Shown: one piece after another, positions 19,622 to 28,973 of the stretch | Numbering within the stretch: the first letter of the stretch is position 1 | Layout: every line of letters begins with the position of its first letter | Source of the DNA: Flavobacterium swingsii | GTDB taxonomy: Bacteria > Bacteroidota > Bacteroidia > Flavobacteriales > Flavobacteriaceae | Reading direction: 5' to 3' | Assembly: GCF_900111965.1 (NCBI RefSeq) | Contig: NZ_FOJT01000006.1 | Span: 62,001 to 126,000 of the forward strand | Length of the DNA stretch: 64,000 nucleotides | Notes under the pieces: model-generated | The model's input: the letters and a program-made list of their open reading frames with translations, nothing else | Told to the model about the DNA's origin: nothing | Databases searched by the model: none | Position numbers and translations under genes: made by a program

Positions 19622-19750
19622 GTTTACTAACACACGCTACAAGCAATTTGGGTATTAGGCTTAATCTGAAACTGGTTTTGTATTTGGAAGATTTGGCAAA
19701 TCCGAATAATGGGCTTAATTTAGTCCCAAACTGCGTGTAGCGCGGGGACG
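19622..19750 (+). repeat. attC-like hairpin element A
   Basis: 129 bases. Outer boxes are GTTTACTAAC at the left and ACG^TTGAAT at the right. Inside, CGCTACAAGCA (19635-19645) pairs imperfectly with TGCGTGTAGCG (19732-19742), and TTTGGG (19647-19652) pairs with CCCAAA (19725-19730). Element B at 36350-36478 has the same length, the same outer arms and the same spacing, but a different inner stem (GCTGGG/CCCAGC), a compensatory change. Confidence 0.65.
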
Positions 19751-19781
19751 TTGAATCTATAATTTTTAGTTTACAACACAA

Positions 19782-19810
19782 ACCTGACAGGTTTCAAAAA
19801 CCTGTCAGGT
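19782..19810. terminator. Hairpin with CCTGACAGG/CCTGTCAGG arms
   Basis: ACCTGACAGGTTT and AACCTGTCAGGT form a strong stem downstream of ybaB (minus strand). The same arms recur in the glmM terminator at 56951-56994, so this is probably a family of mobile or duplicated terminator-like hairpins. Confidence 0.55.
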
Positions 19811-19854
19811 CTAAATTATCAACGTTTTTATAAACCTTATAAAATCCGTATTTT

Positions 19855-20202
19855 TTATTTAAACATATCTTCCATACCAGGAATCATAGGCATATCTACT
19901 TTTGTAACTGCGTCAAGTTCGGTTAGGTTTACTCTTGTCGCTTTTTCGATAGCTTTGTTTATTACCGTAACAAGATAATCTTCTAATTGTTCTTTGTCTT
20001 CAAGTAAAGCATCGCTAACAGAGATGTTTTTTATCGTATTATTTGCAGTTATAGTTACTTTAAGTAATCCGTCAGTACTTTGTTCGTCAATAAGAACGGT
20101 GTCTAAACGTTTTTTCGTGTCTTCTATTCTTTGTTGGGTTTCTTTCATTTTGCCCATCATTGCCATTAAATCCATCTGTAATATATTTTTAATTGAATGC
20201 AA
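19855..20202 (-). CDS. YbaB/EbfC family nucleoid-associated protein
   Basis: A 115-residue protein with the YbaB signature: an N-terminal amphipathic helix rich in [16 protein letters not shown], a central beta sheet ([19 protein letters not shown]) and a C-terminal helix ([17 protein letters not shown]). Members form tweezer-shaped dimers that bind DNA. The gene is often next to dnaX/recR in other phyla; here it stands alone, divergent from recJ. The ATG at 20202 is followed downstream by other methionines ([12 protein letters not shown]), so the true start could be about 10 residues later. Confidence 0.85.
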   Translation of the reverse strand: MHSIKNILQMDLMAMMGKMKETQQRIEDTKKRLDTVLIDEQSTDGLLKVTITANNTIKNISVSDALLEDKEQLEDYLVTVINKAIEKATRVNLTELDAVTKVDMPMIPGMEDMFK

Positions 20203-20300
20203 ATTTAATAATTAAAAGTCAGAGATTCACTGATTTTTAAGTTTAATAAAATTGATAATTTTTTACTTTTTTTGACCATAAATTATTCGATGTTTTACGC

Positions 20301-20308
20301 TAAATTTG
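20301..20308 (+). promoter_or_regulatory. -7 promoter box for recJ
   Basis: TAAATTTG fits TAnnTTTG and lies 32 bases before the recJ ATG at 20341. Confidence 0.5.
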
Positions 20309-20340
20309 TTTTTCTATATAATTTATAATCCGAAATAACT

Positions 20341-22059
20341 ATGCGTTGGACAATCAAGCCAAAACCTTCAGAAGATAAAATCAAACATTTGGCGCAAGCC
20401 TTAAATATTGAAGATTTTGTAGCTTCATTGCTAATCCAACGCGGAATAGAAACTTACGACCAAGCCAAAACATTTTTTCGTCCCAGTTTAGATGATTTGC
20501 ACAATCCGTATTTGATGAAAGATATGGATAAAGCTGTCGAAAGAATTGAAAAAGCGATTGCAAACAAGGAAAATATAATGGTTTTTGGCGATTACGATGT
20601 CGATGGAACAACCGCAGTTTCGTTGGTTTCCTCTTACTTAAAATCCTATTATAAAAACGTAGCAACTTATATTCCTGACCGTTACGACGAAGGTTACGGG
20701 ATTTCGTATAAAGGAATCGATTATGCAGATGATAACGAAATCACACTTATTATTGCCTTAGATTGTGGAATAAAATCGATAGAACATGTGGCTTATGCCA
20801 AAGAAAAAAATATCGATTTTATTATTTGTGACCACCATCGTCCAGGAGTATTTTTGCCTGAAGCTGTTGCCGTTTTAGACCCAAAACGAGATGATTGCAC
20901 TTATCCTTACGACGAACTTTGTGGTTGTGGAGTTGGTTTTAAATTGATACAAGCTTTAGGTCAAAATCGAAACCAAACGATAGAAGATTTTATTCCATAT
21001 TTAGATTTGGTAGCTACTGCAATTGCTGCCGATATTGTTCCTATGACAGGTGAAAATAGAGTTTTAGCAAAATTTGGATTGGAAGTCATCAATACAAATC
21101 CGCGTCCAGGAATTCAGGCTTTAATTACTTCGTCTGTTCGACCTTCGGTCTCGGGTCAGAATTTAAAAAAGAAAGTACTCACGATTACCGATGTAGTTTT
21201 TATCATTGCACCAAGAATAAATGCCGCAGGACGAATAAAACATGGTAATTATGCAGTCGAATTATTAACAGAATTCGATTTGCCACAAGCAGAAGAATTT
21301 GCTTCACAAATAGAAATTTTTAACGCCGACAGAAAAGATTTAGACAAACAAATTACCGTTGAAGCTTTACAGCAAATAGAAAATAATAAAGAAGAAAATA
21401 ACTTTACAACTGTTGTTTACCAAGAAGATTGGCACAAAGGAGTTATCGGAATTGTCGCTTCAAGATTGATAGAAACACATTATAAACCAACGATTGTTTT
21501 TACAAAAAGTGGTCATAAATTAGCAGCTTCAGCACGTTCTGTTAAGGATTTTGATATTTATAATGCTTTAGAATCTAGTGCGGAATATCTAGAACAATTT
21601 GGCGGACACATGTATGCTGCAGGAATGACTTTGAAAGAAGAAAATTACGAAGCTTTCAAAAATAAATTTGAAGAAGTTGTTAAGGATAGTATTCATCCAG
21701 ATTTGCTTATTCCTGAAATTTCTATTGATGCCGAAATTAATTTATCAGCTATAAATGAAAAATTAGTTAGAATTTTAAAACAATTTGAACCATTTGGTCC
21801 ACAAAATATGACACCTGTTTTTGTTTCAAAAAGCATAAACGATACAGGTTACGCAAAAACATTGGGTAAAGAAGAAGAACATTTGCGATTGTTTGTAAAA
21901 CAAGATAATAGCGAAGGTTTTGCCGCGATTGGTTTTAATTTATCACAAAAAATGGATTGTTTATCTAACAAAAAAACATTTGATGCAGTATATTGTATCG
22001 ATGAAAACGAATGGAATGGAAACGTAACTTTGCAACTGAGATTAAGAGATATAAACTAA
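20341..22059 (+). CDS. recJ: Single-stranded-DNA-specific exonuclease RecJ
   Basis: A 572-residue protein with the DHH-family phosphoesterase motifs DYDVDGT, ALDCGIK and CDHHRPG, the DHHA1 region (RIKHGNYAVELL through ASARSVKDFDIYNAL and FGGHMYAAGMT) and the RecJ OB domain at the C-terminus. RecJ degrades single strands 5' to 3' in recombination and repair. Length and motif order are normal. It heads a short plus-strand run with a small membrane protein and an Smr protein. Confidence 0.96.
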   Translation: MRWTIKPKPSEDKIKHLAQALNIEDFVASLLIQRGIETYDQAKTFFRPSLDDLHNPYLMKDMDKAVERIEKAIANKENIMVFGDYDVDGTTAVSLVSSYLKSYYKNVATYIPDRYDEGYGISYKGIDYADDNEITLIIALDCGIKSIEHVAYAKEKNIDFIICDHHRPGVFLPEAVAVLDPKRDDCTYPYDELCGCGVGFKLIQALGQNRNQTIEDFIPYLDLVATAIAADIVPMTGENRVLAKFGLEVINTNPRPGIQALITSSVRPSVSGQNLKKKVLTITDVVFIIAPRINAAGRIKHGNYAVELLTEFDLPQAEEFASQIEIFNADRKDLDKQITVEALQQIENNKEENNFTTVVYQEDWHKGVIGIVASRLIETHYKPTIVFTKSGHKLAASARSVKDFDIYNALESSAEYLEQFGGHMYAAGMTLKEENYEAFKNKFEEVVKDSIHPDLLIPEISIDAEINLSAINEKLVRILKQFEPFGPQNMTPVFVSKSINDTGYAKTLGKEEEHLRLFVKQDNSEGFAAIGFNLSQKMDCLSNKKTFDAVYCIDENEWNGNVTLQLRLRDIN

Positions 22060-22063
22060 AAAA

Positions 22064-22243
22064 ATGAAAGTAAAAAACATATATATCATACTAATGATTC
22101 TAATTGCAATCGCTTTATTTTGGAATCAGAATACTGTAAAACCAAACCTTTGGATGAAAATTATAGGAATAGTTGTATTCTTTTTTGGTATGATGAAGTT
22201 AAGTGCAAAAACGCCGAGTAAAAATCAAGATAACGAAGAATAA
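22064..22243 (+). CDS. Small two-helix membrane protein
   Basis: A 59-residue reading frame. ATG lies four bases after the recJ stop, and its TAA overlaps the next gene's ATG (TAATG at 22241-22245). It has two hydrophobic stretches (IYIILMILIAIALFW and WMKIIGIVVFFFGMMKL) and a polar tail. The tight coupling to recJ and the Smr gene argues that it is a real translated gene. I do not recognise the family. Confidence 0.65.
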   Translation: MKVKNIYIILMILIAIALFWNQNTVKPNLWMKIIGIVVFFFGMMKLSAKTPSKNQDNEE

Positions 22244-22800
22244 TGTTTGCAAAAGGAGATAATATTTCGGTTTTAGACGATGCTATAAATGGTGTTGTTC
22301 TTAAAGTGAATGGAAAAATAGTAACGATTGAAACCGAAGATGGTTTTGAACTCGATTATAACGAAAAAGAACTTATTTTGATAGAATCTTCAAGCGATTT
22401 GATGCATAATATTTCTAAAACTAATTTTACATCAGTAGCAAAAGAAAAGGAAATTCCCAAACCAAGAAGTTTTGTAAAAGAGAAAAAATCTAAAAAAGAA
22501 GAATTTGTTCTCGAGATAGATTTGCATATCGAAAAACTGGTTTCCAACAAACGAGGAATGAGTAATTATGACATTCTAAACATTCAAACTGAAACGGTAA
22601 AACGACAAATGGATTTTGCACTCCGCAACCGAATTCCCAAAGTAGTTTTTATACATGGAGTAGGTGAAGGCGTGCTAAAATCGGAACTCGATTTTTTGTT
22701 AGGTCGTTACGAAAACATTACTTTCCAAGATGCAAATTACCAGAAATATGGTGTTGGCGCAACGGAAGTTTATTTTATTCAGAAGAAGAATAGTTTATAA
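22243..22800 (+). CDS. Smr/MutS2-type domain protein
   Basis: A 185-residue protein. The N-terminal ~60 residues form a small beta-barrel-like region (MFAKGDNISVLDDAINGVVL), then a lysine-rich linker, then the Smr domain (LEIDLHIEKLV, about residue 90, to HGVGEGVLKSELDFLLGRY). Smr domains are DNA or RNA endonucleases found at the end of MutS2 or alone. The start overlaps the preceding small gene by one base, and the stop overlaps the convergent lipoprotein gene by six. Confidence 0.85.
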   Translation: MFAKGDNISVLDDAINGVVLKVNGKIVTIETEDGFELDYNEKELILIESSSDLMHNISKTNFTSVAKEKEIPKPRSFVKEKKSKKEEFVLEIDLHIEKLVSNKRGMSNYDILNIQTETVKRQMDFALRNRIPKVVFIHGVGEGVLKSELDFLLGRYENITFQDANYQKYGVGATEVYFIQKKNSL

Positions 22801-23745
22801 AGTCGTTATATATTCACCAAAAACAAAATCATCACTTGTTGGATAAATATATGTTAGAATCCCTTTCTTGAAAGTTGTTTTGTATAAAGTAATGGTGTGT
22901 TTAAAATGTGTTGCATCAATAGCAACTGTTTCCACTCTAATTTCGCCACTTGTTCCAGCCACACCATTTTCAGCAATCCATTCTTCGGTAAGTGTTGGAG
23001 TAGAAGGTGTAATGGCAGCACAAAAGAAATTCGTATTTAAACTACCGTTATAAACTCTATAAACGACTTTGTTTGTCGTATTATTTATCAATGCAGTTCT
23101 AGGCGAACCAACTGAAGTTACGGCGTTAGTGAACAATGAAGCATCTACATCTAATAACAAAGCATTATTGTTATTGTATTTAAATATTAAATTATTTCCA
23201 CTACAGTTTTGTGTTGTAGCGAGAGAATAATCAAAATTTAAGTTCACAATTTCGGTTCTATAACTTCCAAAAGTGTACGAATCGTAAACTATTTGTTTGT
23301 CTGGCGTTACAAATGTTATGTTTTTAAAAACAATATTGTGATTGTAAGCAACGGCAATTCCGTTAGTATCTAAAATTTTGGTTGTCGTAATTTCGGCAGT
23401 TCCACCAGTTACTGTCCATTGTTCTAGAACAGGAATTGTTGGTGTATCGCAAATATTAGTTGTAGATGTTGTTGTTGCAAATTTTCTGTAAATTAACGAT
23501 GTGCTACCACCAATAGCTACAATTCTAGGTGTGTTTGCAGCAGTTTCGGTATTTGGAAAATTGGTTTCTGGAGTATTGAAAATTAAAGCTTCTACATCAT
23601 TAATTTTATATAAAACATTCGAATTACTACATTTTTGTACCGATGCGTTTTCAAAAACAAAATTTTCGGTAATTAAATCACCGTCATCGCAACCTGTTAA
23701 TAATAAAACACTTATAAATATAGTTAGGAAATATTTCATTGTCAT
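22795..23745 (-). CDS. Uncharacterised lipoprotein
   Basis: A 316-residue protein with a lipoprotein signal (MKYFLTIFISVLLLTGC, lipobox LTGC with the cysteine near residue 19). The mature part contains two similar halves, each with the pattern 'N.LIFKYNN..ALLLD / VLYKINDVEALIFN', a '.PRTALI' or '.PRIVAIG' segment and 'Y.F/TFKKG' strands, so it is an internal duplication of roughly 140 residues. It is probably anchored in the outer membrane or periplasm. Function is unknown. The third-codon methionine (23739) may be the true start. Confidence 0.75.
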   Translation of the reverse strand: MTMKYFLTIFISVLLLTGCDDGDLITENFVFENASVQKCSNSNVLYKINDVEALIFNTPETNFPNTETAANTPRIVAIGGSTSLIYRKFATTTSTTNICDTPTIPVLEQWTVTGGTAEITTTKILDTNGIAVAYNHNIVFKNITFVTPDKQIVYDSYTFGSYRTEIVNLNFDYSLATTQNCSGNNLIFKYNNNNALLLDVDASLFTNAVTSVGSPRTALINNTTNKVVYRVYNGSLNTNFFCAAITPSTPTLTEEWIAENGVAGTSGEIRVETVAIDATHFKHTITLYKTTFKKGILTYIYPTSDDFVFGEYITTL

Positions 23746-23824
23746 AAATTTTAAACAAAAATAATATTTTTAATTACTAATGAAAGCTTTATTCTTCGAT
23801 TTAAGAAAAATTAAACAATATTGC

Positions 23825-23832
23825 TATATTTG
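23825..23832 (+). promoter_or_regulatory. -7 promoter box for the sugar transporter
   Basis: TATATTTG fits TAnnTTTG, 32 bases before the ATG at 23865. Confidence 0.55.
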
Positions 23833-23864
23833 AAGAAACTAAATCAAACTAAATTTCATTATTT

Positions 23865-25160
23865 ATGACTTCTGAAACAAACAAAACAACAAAGCCACTT
23901 GTAATTATTGTCGCTTTATTTTTCATCTTCGGGTTTGTAACATGGGCAAACGGTACTTTGATTCCATTTTTCAAACTGTCTTTTGGTTTATCTAATACGC
24001 AAGCTTTTTTCGTCACTTTTGCTTCTTATATTGCTTATTTCTTTTTAGCATTACCGTCTTCATGGATTTTAAAGAAAACGGGATTTAAAAACGGAATTAT
24101 AGTTGGTTTATTGATATTAGGCTTGGGTTCTTTAGTTTTTATTCCCGCAGCAGAAACTCGTTCTTTTCCGCTATTTTTAGCAGGTATTTTTATACAAGGA
24201 GCTGCTTTAGCCTTATTGCAAACAGCGGCAAATCCGTATCTAATAATTATTGGTCCAATAGAAAGTGCTGCAAAAAGAATCAGTATTGCTGGTATTTGCA
24301 ACAAATTTGCGGGTATGATTGTTCCTATAATTATGGGTTCGTTATTTTTGAAAAATGCTGCTGAAATCGAAAAAAAGATTGCCGATGCAACCGGAATTGA
24401 AAAAGAAAATATATTAGCCGATGTTTTATCAAGAGTAAACACACCATATATCGTTTTGGCTATCATTTTTTGTGCTTTTGCTCTATTGATAAAATACACT
24501 CATTTACCAGAAGTTGAGGTTGAAGAAGATATTATTGATGAAACCAAAGGTGAAGTGATTAAACACAAATCGATCTTTCAATTTCCACATTTATTTTTAG
24601 GTGCATTTTGTATTTTCGTTTATGTTGCTGCCGAAGTTATGGCTGGAGATATTATTGGAGTGTACGGAAAAGCGTTAGGAATTGCTCCGGATACGGCTAA
24701 ATACTTAACTTCTTTGACTTTGTTTAGTATGTTAGTAGGTTATGTGGTGGGGATTTTCACTATTCCAAAATACATTTCTCAACAAAAAGCATTGCGTATT
24801 TGTGCGATTTTAGGAATCGTATTTTGCACTTTGGCTTTTTTAACGGCAAGTTCTCAATTGTCCGTTATTTTTATTGCTTTATTGGGATTATCAAACTCAT
24901 TAATGTGGCCAGCAATATTCCCGCTAGGAATTAATCATTTAGGAAAATTCACCAAAACTGGTTCTGCAATTATGATTATGGGTATTGCAGGTGGTGCTAT
25001 TTGGCCTTTAATTTATGGTTATTTAAGCGATTTGCCATCTCATGGCGGATTAGGAGTTCCGTTTCATATTGCCTTTTATATTGCTATACTTCCTTGTTAT
25101 TTGTATATTTTGTTTTTTGCAATAAAAGGACATAAAATTGGTGTCGAACACAAATTTTAA
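23865..25160 (+). CDS. Sugar MFS transporter (FucP/GluP type)
   Basis: A 431-residue transporter with about 12 transmembrane segments. It has the FucP-family opening VTWANGTLIPFFKLSFGLSN and the family signatures LLQTAANPYLIIIGP and FGGMWPLIYG-like GGAIWPLIYGYLSD near the end. Relatives take up fucose, glucose or galactose with protons in the inner membrane. The exact sugar cannot be read. It is monocistronic, with its own promoter and a strong terminator. Confidence 0.9.
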   Translation: MTSETNKTTKPLVIIVALFFIFGFVTWANGTLIPFFKLSFGLSNTQAFFVTFASYIAYFFLALPSSWILKKTGFKNGIIVGLLILGLGSLVFIPAAETRSFPLFLAGIFIQGAALALLQTAANPYLIIIGPIESAAKRISIAGICNKFAGMIVPIIMGSLFLKNAAEIEKKIADATGIEKENILADVLSRVNTPYIVLAIIFCAFALLIKYTHLPEVEVEEDIIDETKGEVIKHKSIFQFPHLFLGAFCIFVYVAAEVMAGDIIGVYGKALGIAPDTAKYLTSLTLFSMLVGYVVGIFTIPKYISQQKALRICAILGIVFCTLAFLTASSQLSVIFIALLGLSNSLMWPAIFPLGINHLGKFTKTGSAIMIMGIAGGAIWPLIYGYLSDLPSHGGLGVPFHIAFYIAILPCYLYILFFAIKGHKIGVEHKF

Positions 25161-25192
25161 TTGATTAAGAAAACTCTTAAATATATATTAAT

Positions 25193-25240
25193 AAAAAAAA
25201 TCGGAGGAAAGTAATTTGTTACTTTTACTTCGATTTTTTT
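25193..25240 (+). terminator. Terminator after the sugar transporter
   Basis: TCGGAGGAAAGTAA and TTACTTTTACTTCGA pair with a few mismatches, between an A tract and a run of seven T. The next gene starts eight bases later. Confidence 0.75.
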
Positions 25241-25247
25241 ATTTACT

Positions 25248-26507
25248 ATGAAGCACTTTTATTTAAAACTAATATTATTTTGTTTGTTTTTTAATTTTTC
25301 TTTTGCGCAATCCCAAAAGGAAACATACAATCAAAGCGTTCAAGCATATCAGAATAAAAATTTTGTTCAGTTTCTGCAACTGACGCAAAAACTAGACAGT
25401 TTACGACCTTCACACCCAACTTATACTTATAATTTAGCTTGTGCTTTTGCTTTAAACGGAAAAACTGACGAAGCTATTTCTGTCCTAGAAAAATGTCTTT
25501 TAATGAATAATAAGATTGATTTTGAATCAGAAAATGATTTAGCATCAATTAAAAACTCAGAAAGATATCAGAAATTAATATCATTAAAAACAGAATTAGG
25601 AACCTTAGTTTCAACATCAAATAAAGTAGTTTCATTATCAGAAAAAACTTTGCATCCAGAAGGATTATTGTATTTGAACAAAAATAAAATTTGGTTAGTA
25701 ACGAGTATTCGAAACCGCAAAATTGTTTCTTTTGATGCAAAAACTGGAAAATGTATCGATTGGTTTACGGATAAAGATTTGCTTTCTGTTTTTGCTATAA
25801 AAGCTGATAAAAATGAAAAAATAGTATGGGTTGCAGCTTCGTCTATTCCAGAAATGAAAGGCTATAATAAAAACTTGGAAGGAAAATCGGAAGTTCTAAA
25901 AATTGATATTAAAACAAAGAAAGTTTTGCAACGTTTTCCATTACAGGGAAATCACGTTTTAGGTGATTTGGTTGTGGCAAAAAATGGAGATGTATATGTT
26001 TCAGATAGTGGTGAATCCAATATTTACAAAATAGTAAAAGACAAGATGTCACTTTGGTTAGATTTGAAAAAAGAAGCGTTCAACTTGCAAGGATTAACAT
26101 TCAATGAGGACGAATCTCAATTATTTATTGCCGATTATTTGAAAGGAATTTTAAAAATACCGATGCAAAATCCGAAAGACAGAAATTGGTTAATTTTTTC
26201 AAAGCAAACCACTGTCAAAGGAATTGATGGATTACTTTGGCATAAAAACTCATTATTAGCTATTCATAACGGAGTAAAACCAATCAGAATAATTCAATAT
26301 TTTTTAAACCAAAATAATGAAATAATAGCTTCTGAAATTTTAGATAATAACCGACCAGAATTTGATGAACCTGCAAATGCAACCATATCTGATGGTAAGT
26401 TGTATTTCTTCGCCAATTCACCATGGAAAGGCTATGACAAGAATTTTGAACTAGATGAAACTAAGTTCGATTACCCAACGTTATATAGCAATCCCTTAAC
26501 TAAATAA
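25248..26507 (+). CDS. Exported TPR plus beta-propeller protein
   Basis: A 419-residue protein with a signal peptide (residues 1-21, ending FSFAQS). TPR-like repeats follow at about 25-105 (YNLACAFALNGKTDEAISVLEKCL), then a C-terminal region of about 280 residues with six-bladed-propeller features similar to SMP-30/gluconolactonase-type proteins (HPEGLLYLNKNKIWLV, GDLVVAKNGDVYVSDSGESN, LQGLTFNEDESQLFIADY). It may bind or hydrolyse a small molecule in the periplasm, but no catalytic set is clear. The rarD gene follows after five bases. Confidence 0.75.
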   Translation: MKHFYLKLILFCLFFNFSFAQSQKETYNQSVQAYQNKNFVQFLQLTQKLDSLRPSHPTYTYNLACAFALNGKTDEAISVLEKCLLMNNKIDFESENDLASIKNSERYQKLISLKTELGTLVSTSNKVVSLSEKTLHPEGLLYLNKNKIWLVTSIRNRKIVSFDAKTGKCIDWFTDKDLLSVFAIKADKNEKIVWVAASSIPEMKGYNKNLEGKSEVLKIDIKTKKVLQRFPLQGNHVLGDLVVAKNGDVYVSDSGESNIYKIVKDKMSLWLDLKKEAFNLQGLTFNEDESQLFIADYLKGILKIPMQNPKDRNWLIFSKQTTVKGIDGLLWHKNSLLAIHNGVKPIRIIQYFLNQNNEIIASEILDNNRPEFDEPANATISDGKLYFFANSPWKGYDKNFELDETKFDYPTLYSNPLTK

Positions 26508-26512
26508 GAAAA

Positions 26513-27400
26513 ATGCAAATCAATAAATATTACTTATCGGCATTATCATCTTTTGTTATTTGGGGATTTTTTAGTTTGGCACTAAAACCATTACACAATT
26601 ATCCGTCATTGGATATCTTGTTTTACAGGGTTTTTTATGCGACGGGATTATTGCTAATCATCAATCTTTTGTTGAGAAAAGAAAAGCTAAAAACCGATTG
26701 GCAATCATTCGTTACTTTAGAAAAAAAGGAGAAGATAAAAACATTGTCACTAACCATTCTTGGTGGGTTTTTACTCATTTTTAATTGGTTTCTGTTTATG
26801 TATGCCGTCAATCATGTTAGTTTGAAATCGGCTTCATTTGCGTATTTAATTTGTCCTATTATAACTACAATTTTAGCCTATTTTATTCTGAAAGAGAAGT
26901 TGAGTAAATGGCAGTGGTTTTCGGTGTTTTTGTGTGTAATTAGTTGCGGAATACTTTCGTATGGAGAGATAACAGAATTAATTTACAGCTTAGTTATTGC
27001 CATTTCTTTCGCCTTATACTTAATAAGTCAACGAAAAAACAATAAGTTCGATCGATTTGTAGTATTGACAGTCCAGATGGTTATTGCCTCATTAGTTATA
27101 GCACCATTTTTCCCTTTTTACAGCGGAGAAACTCCTACAGAACCAATATTTTATATACTCATGATTGTAATTGTAGTATTATTTACAATTATTCCGTTAT
27201 TTTTGAATTTGTTTGCTCTGAAAGGTATGAATTCTTCGGCAGTTGGGATTTTAATGTACACCAATCCCATGATAAATTTCTTGTTGGCTATTTTTTATTT
27301 TAAAGAAGAAATTACAAATATTCAAATTATCTCGTATTCTTTGATTTTGATTTCGGTTATTATATTTAATGAAAAATTTTTCAAATTTAAAAAAAACTAA
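26513..27400 (+). CDS. rarD: EamA family transporter RarD
   Basis: A 295-residue membrane protein with ten predicted helices and the RarD signature near the start (SSFVIWGFFSLALKPLHNYPS, within one helix plus loop; RVFYA) and MYAVNHVSLKSASFAYLICPI. Drug/metabolite transporters of this group sit in the inner membrane; RarD is named for chloramphenicol sensitivity and its true substrate is unclear. It is likely co-transcribed with the upstream TPR/propeller gene. Convergent with the DUF6056-like gene. Confidence 0.85.
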   Translation: MQINKYYLSALSSFVIWGFFSLALKPLHNYPSLDILFYRVFYATGLLLIINLLLRKEKLKTDWQSFVTLEKKEKIKTLSLTILGGFLLIFNWFLFMYAVNHVSLKSASFAYLICPIITTILAYFILKEKLSKWQWFSVFLCVISCGILSYGEITELIYSLVIAISFALYLISQRKNNKFDRFVVLTVQMVIASLVIAPFFPFYSGETPTEPIFYILMIVIVVLFTIIPLFLNLFALKGMNSSAVGILMYTNPMINFLLAIFYFKEEITNIQIISYSLILISVIIFNEKFFKFKKN

Positions 27401-27424
27401 ATCTAAATAAATCATCACACTTTT

Positions 27425-28840
27425 TTATTCCTTAACAATAATCTTTTTTATCTTAAAATACTTTTCGTGACCATTTTTCACAAAATCGGAATCATTATTA
27501 GTGTCACTTATTTTGAAATCACTAAAATAATAACAAGGACTTTGAAGTTGGGGATTAATTAGTTTTATTTCTACAATTTTACCTCTTGAATTTTTAAGAA
27601 TTTGTTCTCGTTTTGAAATTTCTTGCTTTAGAGTATTTCCTTTTTTTAAATTAAAGATTGTAAAAATTAAAACAGTACAAAAAATAAATGAAAATAAATA
27701 GATGTACAAATTACTTTGATTTTTATGAATTGTTTCTTTGGATTTATCTGCTTTTAAAATAGATGTAATTATGAATATTTCGAAAAAGAAAATAAAATAA
27801 ATAGTTGTTCTGTAGGAAGCCATTATCGGCATAATTATAAATGGAGTTGTGGTACTTATAGCAATAAGTAACCATTTGTAATCATTTAAAAAACAGGATA
27901 ATTTTTCCTTTGTATTGGGTATATAAAAACGAATTTTAGATTGGTAACTATTGTTTGGATAAACTAGAAAATAAATTCCAAAAGCGGCTAAAATACCAAT
28001 AAAAAATAGTACAAAAGATCTTTTTAAATAGGATAAAAGAACCCATATAAAACCTTTGGTAATTGAAAATAGGGTAATCGAGTCTTTTAATTCTGGTATC
28101 GAATTTAATCGAGCTAAATTACCTGGTGCAACCAATATAATAGTTATTCCAATAATTAAAGAGAATAATACTGCTATACTAAATAAATAATTGTCTTTTT
28201 TATCGGTTAAAAAAATTAATATTAAATCTATAATTACCAGTGTTATTAATCCAATAGATAAATTTTGTGTAGAATCACCAACAATAATAGAGAAAATAAT
28301 AAACAAAAGTAAATGCTGTTTTTTGATTTTGATTTTTTTTAATCGTAAATAAAGTAATAGCCAAATAGCGCCAAGAAGCAAGTCAAACGAATAAAATCCT
28401 CCAGTTGCCCAATAAATTGTTTCAGAAATATGCGTGTAAGAACCTATCCACAGTGTTACACAGGTGATAATAGACATTAAAACCTTCAATTTAAAACTTA
28501 ATTCTCTAATGTTTAGTTCCTCAATCACAATATAAAAAATAATACTTCCACTACTTAGGAAACAAAAACTCCAAAGTAAAGTAATGTATTCAACTTGAAT
28601 ATATTTAAGACAAAACGCTTGAAGAAAACCTCCAATAGTTAGAATACGACCATCCCATTTATAATATCCCTCAATACAATTTTCAAGTATACCTTTATCA
28701 TTTAAAGCATTCATAAAAATATAATCATCGGCCGAATAAAATGTATTTATACACAATAATAATATTAAAAAGACTGTCAAAAAACCGAATATTAATAATA
28801 AATTCAGATATTCTTTTTGATACTTGAAGTTGATAAACAT
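27425..28840 (-). CDS. Polytopic membrane protein, DUF6056-like
   Basis: A 471-residue protein with about 11 transmembrane helices. After the first helix comes a periplasmic loop with YSADDYIFMNAL and a GYYKWDGRILTIG segment. The acidic pair after helix 1 recalls GT-C glycosyltransferase-like families, including DUF6056. The C-terminal ~85 residues are soluble. It may transfer or flip a sugar or polymer precursor, but this is inference only. It is monocistronic on the minus strand, divergent from dnaK. Confidence 0.65.
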   Translation of the reverse strand: MFINFKYQKEYLNLLLIFGFLTVFLILLLCINTFYSADDYIFMNALNDKGILENCIEGYYKWDGRILTIGGFLQAFCLKYIQVEYITLLWSFCFLSSGSIIFYIVIEELNIRELSFKLKVLMSIITCVTLWIGSYTHISETIYWATGGFYSFDLLLGAIWLLLYLRLKKIKIKKQHLLLFIIFSIIVGDSTQNLSIGLITLVIIDLILIFLTDKKDNYLFSIAVLFSLIIGITIILVAPGNLARLNSIPELKDSITLFSITKGFIWVLLSYLKRSFVLFFIGILAAFGIYFLVYPNNSYQSKIRFYIPNTKEKLSCFLNDYKWLLIAISTTTPFIIMPIMASYRTTIYFIFFFEIFIITSILKADKSKETIHKNQSNLYIYLFSFIFCTVLIFTIFNLKKGNTLKQEISKREQILKNSRGKIVEIKLINPQLQSPCYYFSDFKISDTNNDSDFVKNGHEKYFKIKKIIVKE

Positions 28841-28905
28841 AAAATATTAATTTTTTCAAATGTATAATAAATATTAGTATAACCTTTATTTTTTTGCACA
28901 CTTAA

Positions 28906-28918
28906 TGACACCTTGTCA
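28906..28918. promoter_or_regulatory. Inverted repeat upstream of dnaK
   Basis: TGACACCTTGTCA has perfect TGACA/TGTCA arms around a three-base centre. It lies 55 bases upstream of the sigma-54-like promoter of dnaK, a suitable distance for an activator site. It is not the HrcA CIRCE sequence. Confidence 0.45.
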
Positions 28919-28973
28919 TATCATTTTGCGCCAATTACTTATAAAACTGACAATTATATAGCTACTTTTTTAT

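Larger units (their letters stand above)
19001..19750 (+). mobile_element. Putative integron-type gene cassette A
   Basis: A 750-base unit holding one plus-strand gene (19066-19620) and a hairpin element (19622-19750). The unit begins after the G of GTTAGTAGAC (19000-19009) and ends at the G of ACG^TTGAAT (19750). The first box of its hairpin, GTTTACTAAC, is the reverse complement of the unit's own start in nine of ten positions, as the R'' and R' boxes of a circular integron cassette would be. It is inserted between ltaE and ybaB. This is inference from structure: no integrase is seen. Confidence 0.6.
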
